A DNA stretch of 38,065 nucleotides from Clostridia bacterium. GTDB lineage: Bacteria; Bacillota_A; Clostridia; Oscillospirales; CAG-272. Shown in pieces: positions 24,336 through 32,884 of the stretch. The notes under the pieces were generated by a model, which saw only the letters and a program-made list of their open reading frames with translations, ran no database searches and was not told the origin of the DNA. Each line of letters starts with the position of its first letter. Positions within the stretch are counted from its first letter, which is position 1. Location of the stretch: contig JAFTDQ010000055.1 in NCBI GenBank assembly GCA_017454075.1, forward strand, positions 1 through 38,065, in the 5' to 3' direction. A program made the translations under genes and the position numbers.

Positions 24336-24791
24336 CTATCGGATTTCATCGAGCCATGGGCAGAACGGAGAGGGCTCGCCTCTTCCTATCGCCTCTCTGA
24401 CTGCGGTGGAGCTTATTTTTTCAAACCCGTCGGAGGCAGGCAGAAACACCGTTCCCGCCTTTTCATAGAGCTTTCTGTTGTTTTTCGCCATCATAAGCTC
24501 ATATTCTGCGTCTCCGGGGTTTCTGATCCCCCGGACGATAACGTCGATCCCGTGTATTTTCATATAGTCGACCACGTATCCGTCGTAGTAGTCTGTAATC
24601 ACGTTTTTTATCCCGGAGCAGGCTTTTTCCATCAGTCTGAGACGCTTTTCGGGGCTGAACATGCATTTCTTCTCGGCGTTTTCGAACGCCACGACGTAAA
24701 CAGCGTCAAAAAGCCCGGCCGCCCTGGTTATTATATCGAGATGCCCCGTTGTTATCGGGTCAAACGACCCCGTTATCAGCGCTTTTTTCAT
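24336..24791 (-). CDS. coaD: Phosphopantetheine adenylyltransferase
   Basis: Catalyses the fourth step of coenzyme A synthesis: 4'-phosphopantetheine plus ATP to dephospho-CoA. The 151 aa protein has the nucleotidyltransferase motif GSFDPITTGH (usually GSFDPITNGH) at residues 8-17, RGIRNPGDAEYELMMA, and ISSTAVRE (family: ISSS). The ATG at 24791 gives the normal N-terminus MKKALITG; a GTG two codons upstream is an alternative. It overlaps the end of rsmD by about 30 nt, the classical rsmD-coaD arrangement of Firmicutes. Confidence 0.93.
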   Translation of the reverse strand: MKKALITGSFDPITTGHLDIITRAAGLFDAVYVVAFENAEKKCMFSPEKRLRLMEKACSGIKNVITDYYDGYVVDYMKIHGIDVIVRGIRNPGDAEYELMMAKNNRKLYEKAGTVFLPASDGFEKISSTAVREAIGRGEPSPFCPWLDEIR

Positions 24792-25338
24792 TTTCACCGC
24801 CGTCCTTTCTGAGAATCGTTACGTAAGCGACGCCGTATTTCCCGGTGCGGTATACCGACAGTCCCTCGCCGGAGGGGACGGCGTCGCTCCCGCTTTCGCA
24901 GACCACGAACCCACCGGGGGATATCAGCCCCGCCGCGTTCAGCCGGAACAGCGAGGTCGTCAGGAGGTCGGAATCATCAGGAGGAGCGAGAAAAACTATA
25001 TCGAACCGTCTCCCTGCGAGCTTTTTTACAGCCGTCCTGTATTCGCACTCGAGAAGAGTGAGTTTTTCGCTCAGCCGGGTCCTCAACGCGTTTTTCTTTA
25101 TAGTCTCGCAAGCCGCTTTGTCGTTGTCGCAGATTACGGCGCTGTCCGCGCCGCGCGAGAGCGCCTCGAGAGAGAGCTGCCCGGTACCGCCGAACAGTTC
25201 GAGCACCGAGCTATCTCTGACGAAGAACTGAAGAATATTGAAGATCGCCTGTTTCGCCCGTTCCGACGTCGGACGTGTATGGAGCCCTTCAGGCGCGTCG
25301 AGTCTGACCCCGCGAGCCGTGCCCGTCGTAATTCTCAT
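24760..25338 (-). CDS. rsmD: RsmD-family 16S rRNA guanine-N2 methyltransferase, divergent
   Basis: A 192 aa class I SAM methyltransferase of the RsmD family, which methylates G966 of 16S rRNA. N-terminal RITTGTARGVRL and RPTSERAKQAIFNIL fit the family, as does the SAM-binding motif I LELFGGTGQLSLEALSRGA (46-64). The catalytic motif IV, normally (D/N)PPY, reads APPD at 118-121, losing both the acid and the aromatic residue. The protein may be inactive or use a changed geometry. Start ATG at 25338 overlaps the uvrC stop as ATGA, and coaD follows with overlap, as in other Clostridia, supporting the assignment. Confidence 0.82.
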   Translation of the reverse strand: MRITTGTARGVRLDAPEGLHTRPTSERAKQAIFNILQFFVRDSSVLELFGGTGQLSLEALSRGADSAVICDNDKAACETIKKNALRTRLSEKLTLLECEYRTAVKKLAGRRFDIVFLAPPDDSDLLTTSLFRLNAAGLISPGGFVVCESGSDAVPSGEGLSVYRTGKYGVAYVTILRKDGGENEKSADNGVV

Positions 25339-27191
25339 TTTGTCCGCCTTCCGTTTTTGTCTCTTTCTTTTTCCCTGTCGAAAAATTCCCTTATTCCGGC
25401 AATATCCGCCCTTGTGACGCCGGGAACGGCGCTGAGCTCTCCGTCCGTCGCCGATGCGACGCCGCGAAGACCTCCGAACCTTGAAAGAAGTTTTTTCGCC
25501 TTTGAGGGTCCTATTCCCCTGATTTCCTCGAGAACGGAGTGCCTGAGCGTTTTTCGCTTCGAGCCGCTCATTCTGGAGACCGTGTATCTGTGTACTTCCT
25601 CCTGAATCCCGTAAACGAGCAGAAAAACCGGCTGCTCATGGGCAATCGAAATATAATTACAGTCGTCGGTCAGCTCGCGGGTCTTGTGAAATTCGTCCTT
25701 TACCATTCCGAAGACCGGAATGTGAACTCCGAGTCCGGAGAGCAGCTGCCGTATTACCGAGACGTGTCCGGTTCCCCCGTCAAGAAGGATCAGGTCGGGA
25801 TACTCGTCTTCTCTGTGAGCGAGTCTCCTCGCGATCGCCTCTTTCATCGACGAATAGTCGTCCTGTCCTTCCGTAAGCCGCATTTTATAAGTACGGTATC
25901 CGCTTTTGTCCGGCTTGCCGCCGCGGTAAAGGACCTTCCCCGCCGTAATATTTTCGTTTCCGTAATTGGAAACGTCGTATGCTTCTATCGTTTCGGGAAC
26001 AACTTCCAGCCCGAGGAGAGAGGCGAGTCTTACAAGAGTATTCTCATTTCTCTCATAAGAAGCGTTTTTCTTTTTCAGATATTCCTCGGCGTTTGATCTG
26101 ACGACGTCACACAGAGAGCGGAGTTTCCCTTTCTCCGGCACCCTGATCCTGACGGTCCTCCCCGCCTTTTCGGAAAGCGCCGCCGAGAGCATCTTCTGTC
26201 CTTCTCCGTCAAGCGGAAAGTCCGTGACAAACTCGGGAGGCACGTATTCCCTGACGGTATAAAGCCCGTACAGAAATGAGATAAGGGCTTCCTGATCAAT
26301 TATCCTGTCGGCACCGAAGGCAAAGCATTCCGAGTCTGTAACCGAGCCGTTTCTGACGTAGAATATACCGATGCAGGTGCCCTTTTCTTCATAGTGAACC
26401 GAGAGCACGTCGCGTTCATCGTCCGGCGCGCCGACGACGCGCTGTTTTTCCCACAGCCTGTCGAGCGACGCGAGTCTGTCCCGGTAAACGGCGGCGTTTT
26501 CGAACATAAGATTTTCGGAAGCGCTCTCCATAGCCTCGGTAAGCTCGCGGCGGACGGCCGAAAAGGAACCGCCGAGAAACGCGGAGACCTCCCGGAAGAG
26601 CGCCCGGTAGCTTTCCGCGCTGACGTTCCCGGTGCAGAGACCGCAGCATTTTTTAAGCTCGTAATTGAGGCAGGGGCGCGTCCCTATGTCTTTCGGGAAA
26701 CTCCTGCGGCAATCGGGTATCCCGAAGGCTCCGCGGACCGTATTGAGAATTCCGTAGGCAACCCCCGTTCCGGAATAAGGACCGAAATATTTCGCCCCGT
26801 CGTCAAGTCTTTTGCGGACCACGGAAATGCGGGGATACTCGTCCTTTAACGTGAGTTTTATATATGGATAACTTTTCGCATCTTTCAGTTTAATATTGAA
26901 TTTCGGAGAATGGAGCTTGATCAGTCTGTTTTCAAGCGCCAGCGCCTCCATCTCCGTTCCCGTAAGCATGTAATCAAAATCCGCGATGTTCTGAACGAGA
27001 CGGAAGGTTTTGACGTTGTGGTGCGCGATATCCGTGAAATAAGAGCTGACTCTGTTTTTCAGAGCGGAGGACTTTCCCACGTATATGATCGTCCCTCCCG
27101 CGTCTTTCATGAGATATACTCCCGGGGAAAGAGGCAGAGAGGCCGCTTTTTCTCTCAGATATGAAATTCTCTCGTCTTCCGTCCGGTTCAT
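25335..27191 (-). CDS. uvrC: Excinuclease ABC subunit C
   Basis: Makes both incisions in UvrABC nucleotide excision repair. The 618 aa protein has all family parts: GIY-YIG nuclease (about 17-100; GVYLMKD at 24-30 and IIYVGKS at 35-41), a four-cysteine cluster region (PDCRRSFP, RPCLNYELKKCCGLC) consistent with the iron-sulfur site of UvrC, the UVR helix pair (about 205-240) that contacts UvrB, the RNase H-like C-terminal nuclease (AYDVSNYGNENITAG, GQDDYSSMKEAI, LILLDGG) and tandem helix-hairpin-helix motifs (RGIGPSKAKKLLSRFGG). The ATG at 27191 has GGGGAG upstream. First gene of the uvrC-rsmD-coaD operon. Confidence 0.96.
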   Translation of the reverse strand: MNRTEDERISYLREKAASLPLSPGVYLMKDAGGTIIYVGKSSALKNRVSSYFTDIAHHNVKTFRLVQNIADFDYMLTGTEMEALALENRLIKLHSPKFNIKLKDAKSYPYIKLTLKDEYPRISVVRKRLDDGAKYFGPYSGTGVAYGILNTVRGAFGIPDCRRSFPKDIGTRPCLNYELKKCCGLCTGNVSAESYRALFREVSAFLGGSFSAVRRELTEAMESASENLMFENAAVYRDRLASLDRLWEKQRVVGAPDDERDVLSVHYEEKGTCIGIFYVRNGSVTDSECFAFGADRIIDQEALISFLYGLYTVREYVPPEFVTDFPLDGEGQKMLSAALSEKAGRTVRIRVPEKGKLRSLCDVVRSNAEEYLKKKNASYERNENTLVRLASLLGLEVVPETIEAYDVSNYGNENITAGKVLYRGGKPDKSGYRTYKMRLTEGQDDYSSMKEAIARRLAHREDEYPDLILLDGGTGHVSVIRQLLSGLGVHIPVFGMVKDEFHKTRELTDDCNYISIAHEQPVFLLVYGIQEEVHRYTVSRMSGSKRKTLRHSVLEEIRGIGPSKAKKLLSRFGGLRGVASATDGELSAVPGVTRADIAGIREFFDREKERDKNGRRTK

Positions 27192-27214
27192 TATGGTTCT
27201 CCCCTGTCGTAAGT

Positions 27215-27243
27215 ATTTTACCCGAATCGGAGGGCGTTGTCAA
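27215..27243 (-). promoter_or_regulatory. Promoter of the uvrC operon
   Basis: Minus-strand TTGACA (27238-27243), 17 bp, TAAAAT (27215-27220). No SOS-type box is evident around it. Confidence 0.75.
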
Positions 27244-27266
27244 GTGAACGGGCTTCCTGGCACCTG

Positions 27267-27304
27267 AAAAAACGGAAGATCCGTCGTTTCGGACGGATCT
27301 TCCG
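27267..27304 (-). terminator. Terminator of the alpha-mannosidase gene
   Basis: A 13 bp perfect stem (27273-27285 with 27292-27304) followed on the minus strand by six T (27267-27272). Begins 17 nt after the mannosidase stop and isolates uvrC. Confidence 0.88.
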
Positions 27305-27320
27305 GTCGTATATCGGATTA

Positions 27321-30113
27321 TCAGGCGAACCTTACGACAAACGTTACGGTCTCAAACGCCTTGAGATCAACGGTCACGGTGTCGCCGCATACATCGGCGG
27401 GGGCGATCGGTTTTTCAAGGCTCGTCGTCACGGTCGCCTCGGCGACGGGACGGGCGAATTTTACGGACACTTTACCGGAGACGCCGTGAGTCTCGGTGAG
27501 ACGGACGGCGGCGCCGGTCCCGTCCTCGCTGTTCTTGAGGCACTGCACCTCGGCGCGACCGGACACGACTGTCATGGAAACGCCCGAGAGCGGGAGGACT
27601 CCGCCGTGTTTGGTGCCGGATATGAACGGCAGAGGCCTGCAGAATACGGAGGAGTTTTTCCTGACCTCGTCCGGCTCGCCGACGAAGACTCCGACCCTGA
27701 CGTTGTGTATGCCGCGGTCGGGATAAAGGTCGGGCTCGTACGCGCTGCGCACTATCGTGACGGTCGCAGTATCGCCGTCAAGCTGATAACCGTACTTGGT
27801 GTCGCATATCAGCGAAACGACGTTCTTTGTCTCTCCGTCGACCGTGATGTGCGAAAGCGCCGGGACGTCATGCGGAGCCGCCTTGCGGAGGAGTTCGCCG
27901 TAAGGTATGTCGCAGTGGCAGGTCCCCGAAGTTTCGTATGATACCGGAACGGCAAAGGCGAGCTGCGGGACCATCTTACCGTAATCGAAGTCCTCGCTCC
28001 AGTCGATCCTGAGATTGAATTCGAGCACGCGGCTGTCGCGTTTCAGCATGACGGTACAGTCGATTATTGAACGGCCGAACGGCAGAGTGTATGAGAAGCG
28101 GTCGCAGAGCGCCGAGCGGCGGTAGTCAGTGAAGCGCGGGGAGTTGGCCTCGTTGAGGTCAACCGTCTTCATGAACGGACCGATGCGCCAGGCCGTCATT
28201 CCGTAGAGCGGGTTCTCTTCCCCGTATCTGAAGAAGCAGGAAGGCTTGTCTATCAGCTTTTCACCCGTTTTCTTGTCGATGAGGGAAATCAGACGGCAGG
28301 TCTTTTTGTCAAATACCGCGGTGATCAGGTCGTTTTCGAGGATTATCGGGTCGTTCTGTATGACCGAATCGTAAAGCCCGTCAAACCCGGAGAACGGCCA
28401 TGCGATATGTCCCTCGCCGTCTTCCATCTGTCTCAGTCTGACGGTCGTATAGCCGAAGGCAGGAACGCTGACCGGGAACATGATCTTCGTGTAGTTGTGA
28501 GACCAGTACTCGCCGGAATCCGTGACCGTAAAGGGAATGCCGTTACCGTCCGCGTCCTCCATGAACGCGTTGCCGAAATCGGCGGGATAGTCCCATACCG
28601 TCACCTCGGTCACCTCTGAGCGGTCAAAGCCCGTCGGGTTGAAGAGGTGGAATGCGCGGAACGGACCGCATCCGCGCTCGGGCGACGGGAAGCGGCTGCT
28701 GCGCTCGGCGTCCTGATAGAATCCGACGCCGCCGCCCTCGGCATATGAATCCGCCTGCTCAACGAAGGGGAGCCCCGAGGTGTCTATCGCCTCGGCGATG
28801 CGTCTCATCGACATGCTGCCGTATGTTCCGGCGACGGCCATCGTCTCCTGGTATCTTCCGAGAGCAAACTCTCTCGTTTCAATTTTGCCGGAGCCGGGGA
28901 GGATATCGTGGAAATGGTTGAAGAGGAGCATACGCCAGGCGTTATCGAGGCGTTCGGGCTCGCGCGGAGCGTCGGCGAGGATGGAGGCGGAGGCCGAGAG
29001 CGCCTCGGTCTCGTTCATCCTGACCTCCGAAAGGCGGTTCGCCATCTTTATACGGGTCTGGGTGGTATAGCACCCGGAGAATACGAAATTGCGCTCGGTT
29101 TTTATCTCCGGAAATTCGGAGCGGCAGCGCTCGACCGCCCTGAAGAAGTCGTGCATCGTGCCGAAACGTATGGTCGGAGTGAGCGGCCAGGACATATATT
29201 CGGTTATCCTGCTGACGTCTCTCCTCGAAGGACCGCCGCCGTGGTCTCCCACGCCGTAGATATACAGGAATGTGTCTATTTTTTCTCTCTCGCAGTTTGC
29301 CGGGATGAGCTCGAACATATGCGGCGAGACGTAATTGTTGTACCACGTGAAATCGCGGTAGGTGAGGACGCTCTTTCCCGACGGGGAAACGTACTTATAG
29401 ATGTTCGGACCGCTGTGCGCGCGGCAGTGATACAGGTACTTAATGCCGGCGTCGGTGAGAATTTCGGGAACGTTCAGATTGTGTCCGAACGTATCCGGCA
29501 CGAAATCGAGATCGAGGGATTCGGGGTCGATCTCAAGGAGCTTCGAAAGATATTTTTTCGCCTGGAGTATCTGTCTCGTGAGGGATTCCCCGTCTGGCAT
29601 ATTCTTGTCCGGCTCCACCCATTCTGCCGCAGTGACCTCCCAGCGGCCTTCTTTTATGCGTTCTTTTATCTCGGGAAGCATCTCGGGACAGAATTTTTCA
29701 ACTATCTCGTAAGTGGACGCCTGAGACTGCATGAACGTCATATCGGGATACTCGCGCATGATGTCGAGCACCGTGCGGAACGTGTCTGTCGTTATCGCCG
29801 CGGTCTCGTTGTAGCCCCACTTCCAGTTCATGTCGATGTGCGCGTGCGCCTGGAAAAGCATCGTGAGACTCTTCGCGACGGGCGCAAGGTCGGAAAGACT
29901 GTCCTCGGCCTCGGAAACGGCGGAACACGTTATCACGCCGTCTTTTTCGATGCGGGAAAGCAGAAGGTCGAGCGCCTGCTCAATTCTGTCGCGGTATATT
30001 CCGCCGCGAGACTCGGAAATGCTGTTCAGATAGGCAAGTTCGGACGCTATCCGCTCCCCCGTTTTCTGAGAACGGCAGCGGTTGACGGCGTCAAATTTCT
30101 GTTTAAAGTTCAT
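27321..30113 (-). CDS. Glycoside hydrolase family 38 alpha-mannosidase
   Basis: A 930 aa cytosolic alpha-mannosidase of GH38 (no signal peptide). The zinc site motif AHAHIDMNW (89-97; His92 and Asp94 as likely ligands) and the nucleophile motif FVPDTFGHN (Asp207 as nucleophile) are present in the N-terminal catalytic barrel, followed by the three-helix region and long C-terminal beta-sandwich domains. It would remove alpha-mannosyl residues from imported glycans. The ATG at 30113 has GGAGG 6 nt upstream; 71 codons of open frame before it overlap the divergent promoter and are not coding. Its promoter region is shared with the divergent lipoprotein gene at 30314. Confidence 0.93.
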   Translation of the reverse strand: MNFKQKFDAVNRCRSQKTGERIASELAYLNSISESRGGIYRDRIEQALDLLLSRIEKDGVITCSAVSEAEDSLSDLAPVAKSLTMLFQAHAHIDMNWKWGYNETAAITTDTFRTVLDIMREYPDMTFMQSQASTYEIVEKFCPEMLPEIKERIKEGRWEVTAAEWVEPDKNMPDGESLTRQILQAKKYLSKLLEIDPESLDLDFVPDTFGHNLNVPEILTDAGIKYLYHCRAHSGPNIYKYVSPSGKSVLTYRDFTWYNNYVSPHMFELIPANCEREKIDTFLYIYGVGDHGGGPSRRDVSRITEYMSWPLTPTIRFGTMHDFFRAVERCRSEFPEIKTERNFVFSGCYTTQTRIKMANRLSEVRMNETEALSASASILADAPREPERLDNAWRMLLFNHFHDILPGSGKIETREFALGRYQETMAVAGTYGSMSMRRIAEAIDTSGLPFVEQADSYAEGGGVGFYQDAERSSRFPSPERGCGPFRAFHLFNPTGFDRSEVTEVTVWDYPADFGNAFMEDADGNGIPFTVTDSGEYWSHNYTKIMFPVSVPAFGYTTVRLRQMEDGEGHIAWPFSGFDGLYDSVIQNDPIILENDLITAVFDKKTCRLISLIDKKTGEKLIDKPSCFFRYGEENPLYGMTAWRIGPFMKTVDLNEANSPRFTDYRRSALCDRFSYTLPFGRSIIDCTVMLKRDSRVLEFNLRIDWSEDFDYGKMVPQLAFAVPVSYETSGTCHCDIPYGELLRKAAPHDVPALSHITVDGETKNVVSLICDTKYGYQLDGDTATVTIVRSAYEPDLYPDRGIHNVRVGVFVGEPDEVRKNSSVFCRPLPFISGTKHGGVLPLSGVSMTVVSGRAEVQCLKNSEDGTGAAVRLTETHGVSGKVSVKFARPVAEATVTTSLEKPIAPADVCGDTVTVDLKAFETVTFVVRFA

Positions 30114-30140
30114 AATTACCTCCGTCAGTAATATGGCTCT

Positions 30141-30169
30141 ATTATACAATAAAAAGCGTCCGTTTTCAA
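30141..30169 (-). promoter_or_regulatory. Promoter of the alpha-mannosidase gene
   Basis: Minus-strand TTGAAA (30164-30169), 17 bp, TATAAT (30141-30146), 28 nt before the ATG. Confidence 0.8.
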
Positions 30170-30209
30170 TACCGGGAATCTGCCGGAAATAAAAAAATTG
30201 TCCGCCCGT

Positions 30210-30238
30210 TTGACAAAACGGAGATAAGAATGTATAAT
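30210..30238 (+). promoter_or_regulatory. Consensus promoter of glycosidase-like lipoprotein 2
   Basis: TTGACA (30210-30215), 17 bp, TATAAT (30233-30238), an exact consensus match; the leader is about 70 nt. Divergent from the mannosidase promoter, with about 40 bp between their -35 boxes. Confidence 0.88.
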
Positions 30239-30313
30239 CTAACCGTAAGAGAAGGCGGCACGTTTCACCGCCCCCGAACCGTTTCCGGAAATCTTTGTTA
30301 TACCGAGGGAAAA

Positions 30314-31846
30314 ATGAAAAAAACAATTCTTTCAGTTCTCATCGTCGCTCTGCTTTTATCCTTTGCCGCCTGCTCGGGCGGCGAAAAGCCGGAGCCCGAA
30401 GTGACGACAGTCCGAGACAACGCCGCCGCTGCGGCCGATTTCGACTCGGCCGTTGCCTCGATCGGAGAAGCAACGGTTGAAAACGAAAAAAAGATCGACG
30501 ACGCTTTCGCAGCGTACTGGTCAATGCCGCAGGAAGCCAGGGATCTGACAAAAAAATACGGCGAACTCACGGCGCTCCGCAGCGAACTGGTGAAAAAATA
30601 CGTTGTGAAACAGTATCGCGACACAAGGATCCCTCACGAGCGCATCCTCATCGGAGGATACGGATGGCGCTACGCTTCGGATGAAGAGGCCCTGGCGTTC
30701 GTTGACAGCCATTTCAACTTTATGTGGAACTGCGACGTCGACATTCTGAACAGGTTCGGTCTCGGATGTTTCGCCGGCGCCGGTCATCTCGGGATTCCCG
30801 TCAGCAAAGATATGTCGGAAGAGGACTTCCGTGCGGCGGTCGAGGGCAAAAACTTTGACCGGGACAATCTCTGGTGCGTTGATTTTATCGACGAGCCCTC
30901 GGTTTACGATATACCCAAATACTGGAGGACCGCGAAGATCGTCGCCGAGGAACTCCTCCCTCAGTGCGGTTTATTCATGAATCTGCTCCCGTTTTACGCC
31001 TTTGCCGATGATCTCCGTGATTATGAAAGATATCTTGACACGTATTTCGACACGGTCGGAAAATCGACTGACATAGTGAGCTTTGACCACTACGTTTACG
31101 CTCCGGAAAACGAGCACGGGAAAATGGAATTCGGAAGCCCGATGGTTTCGATGCTGAAGAATTTCGAAATGCTGTCCGAAAGATGCCGCGAAAACGGGCA
31201 TGACCTTTGCGCAATACTTCAGAACGTGGACGTATGGAAGCCCGACGTGAACGCCGAGGGCTACTATTCCGTTTCGGCCGAAATGATGAAGTTCCAGGCG
31301 TACGTTGCCCTGGCGTTCGGCTCCAAAGCCATAGCCTGGTTTGAGACCGGCTATCCCGCCGGGACCCCCGTCGACCCCGACGGGAAACGCAATGAAATGT
31401 TTGACAAGCTCGAGGAAGTCAACGGCGATGTAGAAATGCTCAGCCCGGTCTATATGCGCTACTCATTTGACTCGAACGTCGTTCTCTGCGGAAAAGCCAG
31501 CAGAAAGCTGAAATCAAAAATCGATTTCTACGACGGAAGCCGCGATCCCGCCGACCTGAAACAAAGCGCCGTCACCGATCTTACGGCGGGAAACACCAGC
31601 GTGCTTATCACCGGTCATTTCAAAAAGAACGTCGGCGAAGGCGACGCCTTCATGTTCGTTCCGCTCAGCGAATCCGATTTTCAGAAAAATACAAATACGG
31701 TTTCCTCCGTTTCGTTCAGAACCTCAAGCCCCGACGCCGTCGTGACCGCGTACCGAAAAGGTATTCCGGTCAGGATCGAGCCGGTCGACGGGGTTTACAC
31801 CGTCGAGATCCGTAACGCGGACGCTGCGTTTGTGACTGTAGGCTGA
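30314..31846 (+). CDS. Glycosidase-like surface lipoprotein, copy 2
   Basis: A 510 aa lipoprotein with a short signal and lipobox FAAC (Cys20). Its layout equals that of the gene at 22603: helical spacer (about 44-100), TIM-barrel-like region and a short C-terminal beta domain ending in a near-identical segment (GVYTVEIRNADAAFVTV versus GTYTVEIVGADAVLVTV). Putative catalytic residues are Glu194 in FIDEPS and Glu344 in AWFETG; SFDHY (256-260) is shared by both copies. Substrate is unknown; divergence from an alpha-mannosidase gene suggests a mannose-containing glycan. The ATG at 30314 has GAGGG upstream; an in-frame ATG at 30230 overlaps the -10 box and cannot be the start. Confidence 0.78.
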   Translation: MKKTILSVLIVALLLSFAACSGGEKPEPEVTTVRDNAAAAADFDSAVASIGEATVENEKKIDDAFAAYWSMPQEARDLTKKYGELTALRSELVKKYVVKQYRDTRIPHERILIGGYGWRYASDEEALAFVDSHFNFMWNCDVDILNRFGLGCFAGAGHLGIPVSKDMSEEDFRAAVEGKNFDRDNLWCVDFIDEPSVYDIPKYWRTAKIVAEELLPQCGLFMNLLPFYAFADDLRDYERYLDTYFDTVGKSTDIVSFDHYVYAPENEHGKMEFGSPMVSMLKNFEMLSERCRENGHDLCAILQNVDVWKPDVNAEGYYSVSAEMMKFQAYVALAFGSKAIAWFETGYPAGTPVDPDGKRNEMFDKLEEVNGDVEMLSPVYMRYSFDSNVVLCGKASRKLKSKIDFYDGSRDPADLKQSAVTDLTAGNTSVLITGHFKKNVGEGDAFMFVPLSESDFQKNTNTVSSVSFRTSSPDAVVTAYRKGIPVRIEPVDGVYTVEIRNADAAFVTVG

Positions 31847-31872
31847 CAACCTCCGGTGCTCTTTTCAGATAT

Positions 31873-31912
31873 CAATACGGTCGGCGTCGGGGTACCGACG
31901 CCGGCCGTATTG
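31873..31912 (+). terminator. Long hairpin terminator between lipoprotein 2 and the lar operon
   Basis: An 18-pair stem with one mismatch: CAATACGG...CGGCGTCGG pairs with CCGACGCCG...CCGTATTG around a 4 nt loop, followed by TTT. Placed 26 nt after the lipoprotein stop, between convergent transcription units, so it probably serves both. Confidence 0.7.
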
Positions 31913-31927
31913 TTTCAAGATTCGGTT

Positions 31928-32044
31928 TTATTCGTCGGCAGGCGGGGCGACGGTGCCCTTCGGGAGTACGTTCAGAATTCCGGTTTTTTCGGCCGTCATA
32001 AAGCCCGTGTTCCCCGCTTTATTGATTGATTTGAAAACGCGGAT
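31928..32044 (-). other. In-frame 38-codon open stretch after the larE stop
   Basis: Directly after the larE TGA the same frame stays open for 38 codons to a TAA at 31928-31930. The translation ends NVLPKGTVAPPADE and third positions are GC-rich like the neighbouring genes. An internal ATG (31999) would give a 23 aa peptide. It may be a former C-terminal tail, the end of a lost gene, or chance. No ribosome site is evident. I do not recognise the sequence. Confidence 0.3.
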
Positions 32045-32884
32045 TCAGATAATTCCCGCGTTCATGCTCCCTGTACGGTATCCGTCAAGATCGAGAGAAA
32101 CGTATTTGTAGCCGAGCGCATGAAAACGCTCGCTAATCTCTTCTCTCAGATCTTTGTCGGCAAGTCTTCCGATCTCATCTGGCGGAAGCTCGATCCTCGC
32201 CGAGTCGCCGTGAATACGGACCCTGTACTGGCTGAATCCCCTGTCCGAGAGCGCCCGTTCCGCAAGCTCCGTCATTCGGAGCTTTTTTTCTGTTATCTCC
32301 TCGCCGTACGCGATCCTCGTGGCAAGGCAGGCAAACGACGGTTTGTTCCAGGTCGAGAGCCCGAGTTCCTTTGAAAGCGTGCGTATCTCGCTTTTTGAAA
32401 GACTGGTTTCTTTCATAGGGCTGAGGACGCCGAGTTCGCGGAGCGCGCGCATACCCGGACGATAGTCTCCCGCGTCGTCGGTATTTGAGCCCTCGGCGAC
32501 TTTATTAAAACCGAGTTCCCCCGCCGACGAAATGATCTGCCCGAAGATTGCTTTTTTGCAGATATAACATCTGTCGGGAGGGTTTTCCCTGAATCCCGGT
32601 ATCGAAAAAACGTCAACGTTCAGTCTTATGAGCCGTATGTTTTCGGCACGGCAGAAATCCGCCGCTTCATCAAGTTCCTTCGCGGGGAACGTACCCGTCG
32701 CCGCGGTGAAGGCCGCGGCGTCGTCACCGAGAACGTCGTGAGCGGTTTTCAGCAGAAACGTCGAATCGACGCCGGCGGAAAAAGCGACGGCGACCCGCCC
32801 GAGACCGGCGAGCAATTCTTTTAGTATTGCGAACTTTTGACGCGTTTCGGGAGAAACGCCGCTTTCGGCTTGGAAATCCGTCAT
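32045..32884 (-). CDS. larE: LarE sulfur transferase, three-cysteine type
   Basis: Converts the two carboxylates of the LarB product into thiocarboxylates for the nickel-pincer cofactor of lactate racemase-type enzymes. The 279 aa protein has an N-terminal PP-loop ATPase, SAGVDS at 36-41 (canonical SGGxDS, Gly replaced by Ala). Cys186 in FACLATR matches the sacrificial cysteine of Lactiplantibacillus LarE; Cys106 and Cys109 in RCYICK add the CxxC found in LarE proteins that bind a [4Fe-4S] cluster, such as the Thermotoga enzyme, and can transfer sulfur catalytically. The C-terminus DLDGYRTGSMN is typical. ATG at 32884 overlaps the larC stop as ATGA. Confidence 0.93.
   Translation of the reverse strand: MTDFQAESGVSPETRQKFAILKELLAGLGRVAVAFSAGVDSTFLLKTAHDVLGDDAAAFTAATGTFPAKELDEAADFCRAENIRLIRLNVDVFSIPGFRENPPDRCYICKKAIFGQIISSAGELGFNKVAEGSNTDDAGDYRPGMRALRELGVLSPMKETSLSKSEIRTLSKELGLSTWNKPSFACLATRIAYGEEITEKKLRMTELAERALSDRGFSQYRVRIHGDSARIELPPDEIGRLADKDLREEISERFHALGYKYVSLDLDGYRTGSMNAGII

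Noticed and set aside
28908..30131. 407-codon plus-strand open frame opposite the alpha-mannosidase gene
   Set aside because: Antisense of the GH38 catalytic region; runs into the mannosidase promoter; no promoter or ribosome site of its own.
32045..32047. larE TGA as a selenocysteine codon
   Set aside because: LarE already ends at its normal family terminus (YRTGSMN plus a few residues) and no obvious SECIS-like hairpin directly follows the TGA; a plain stop is more likely.
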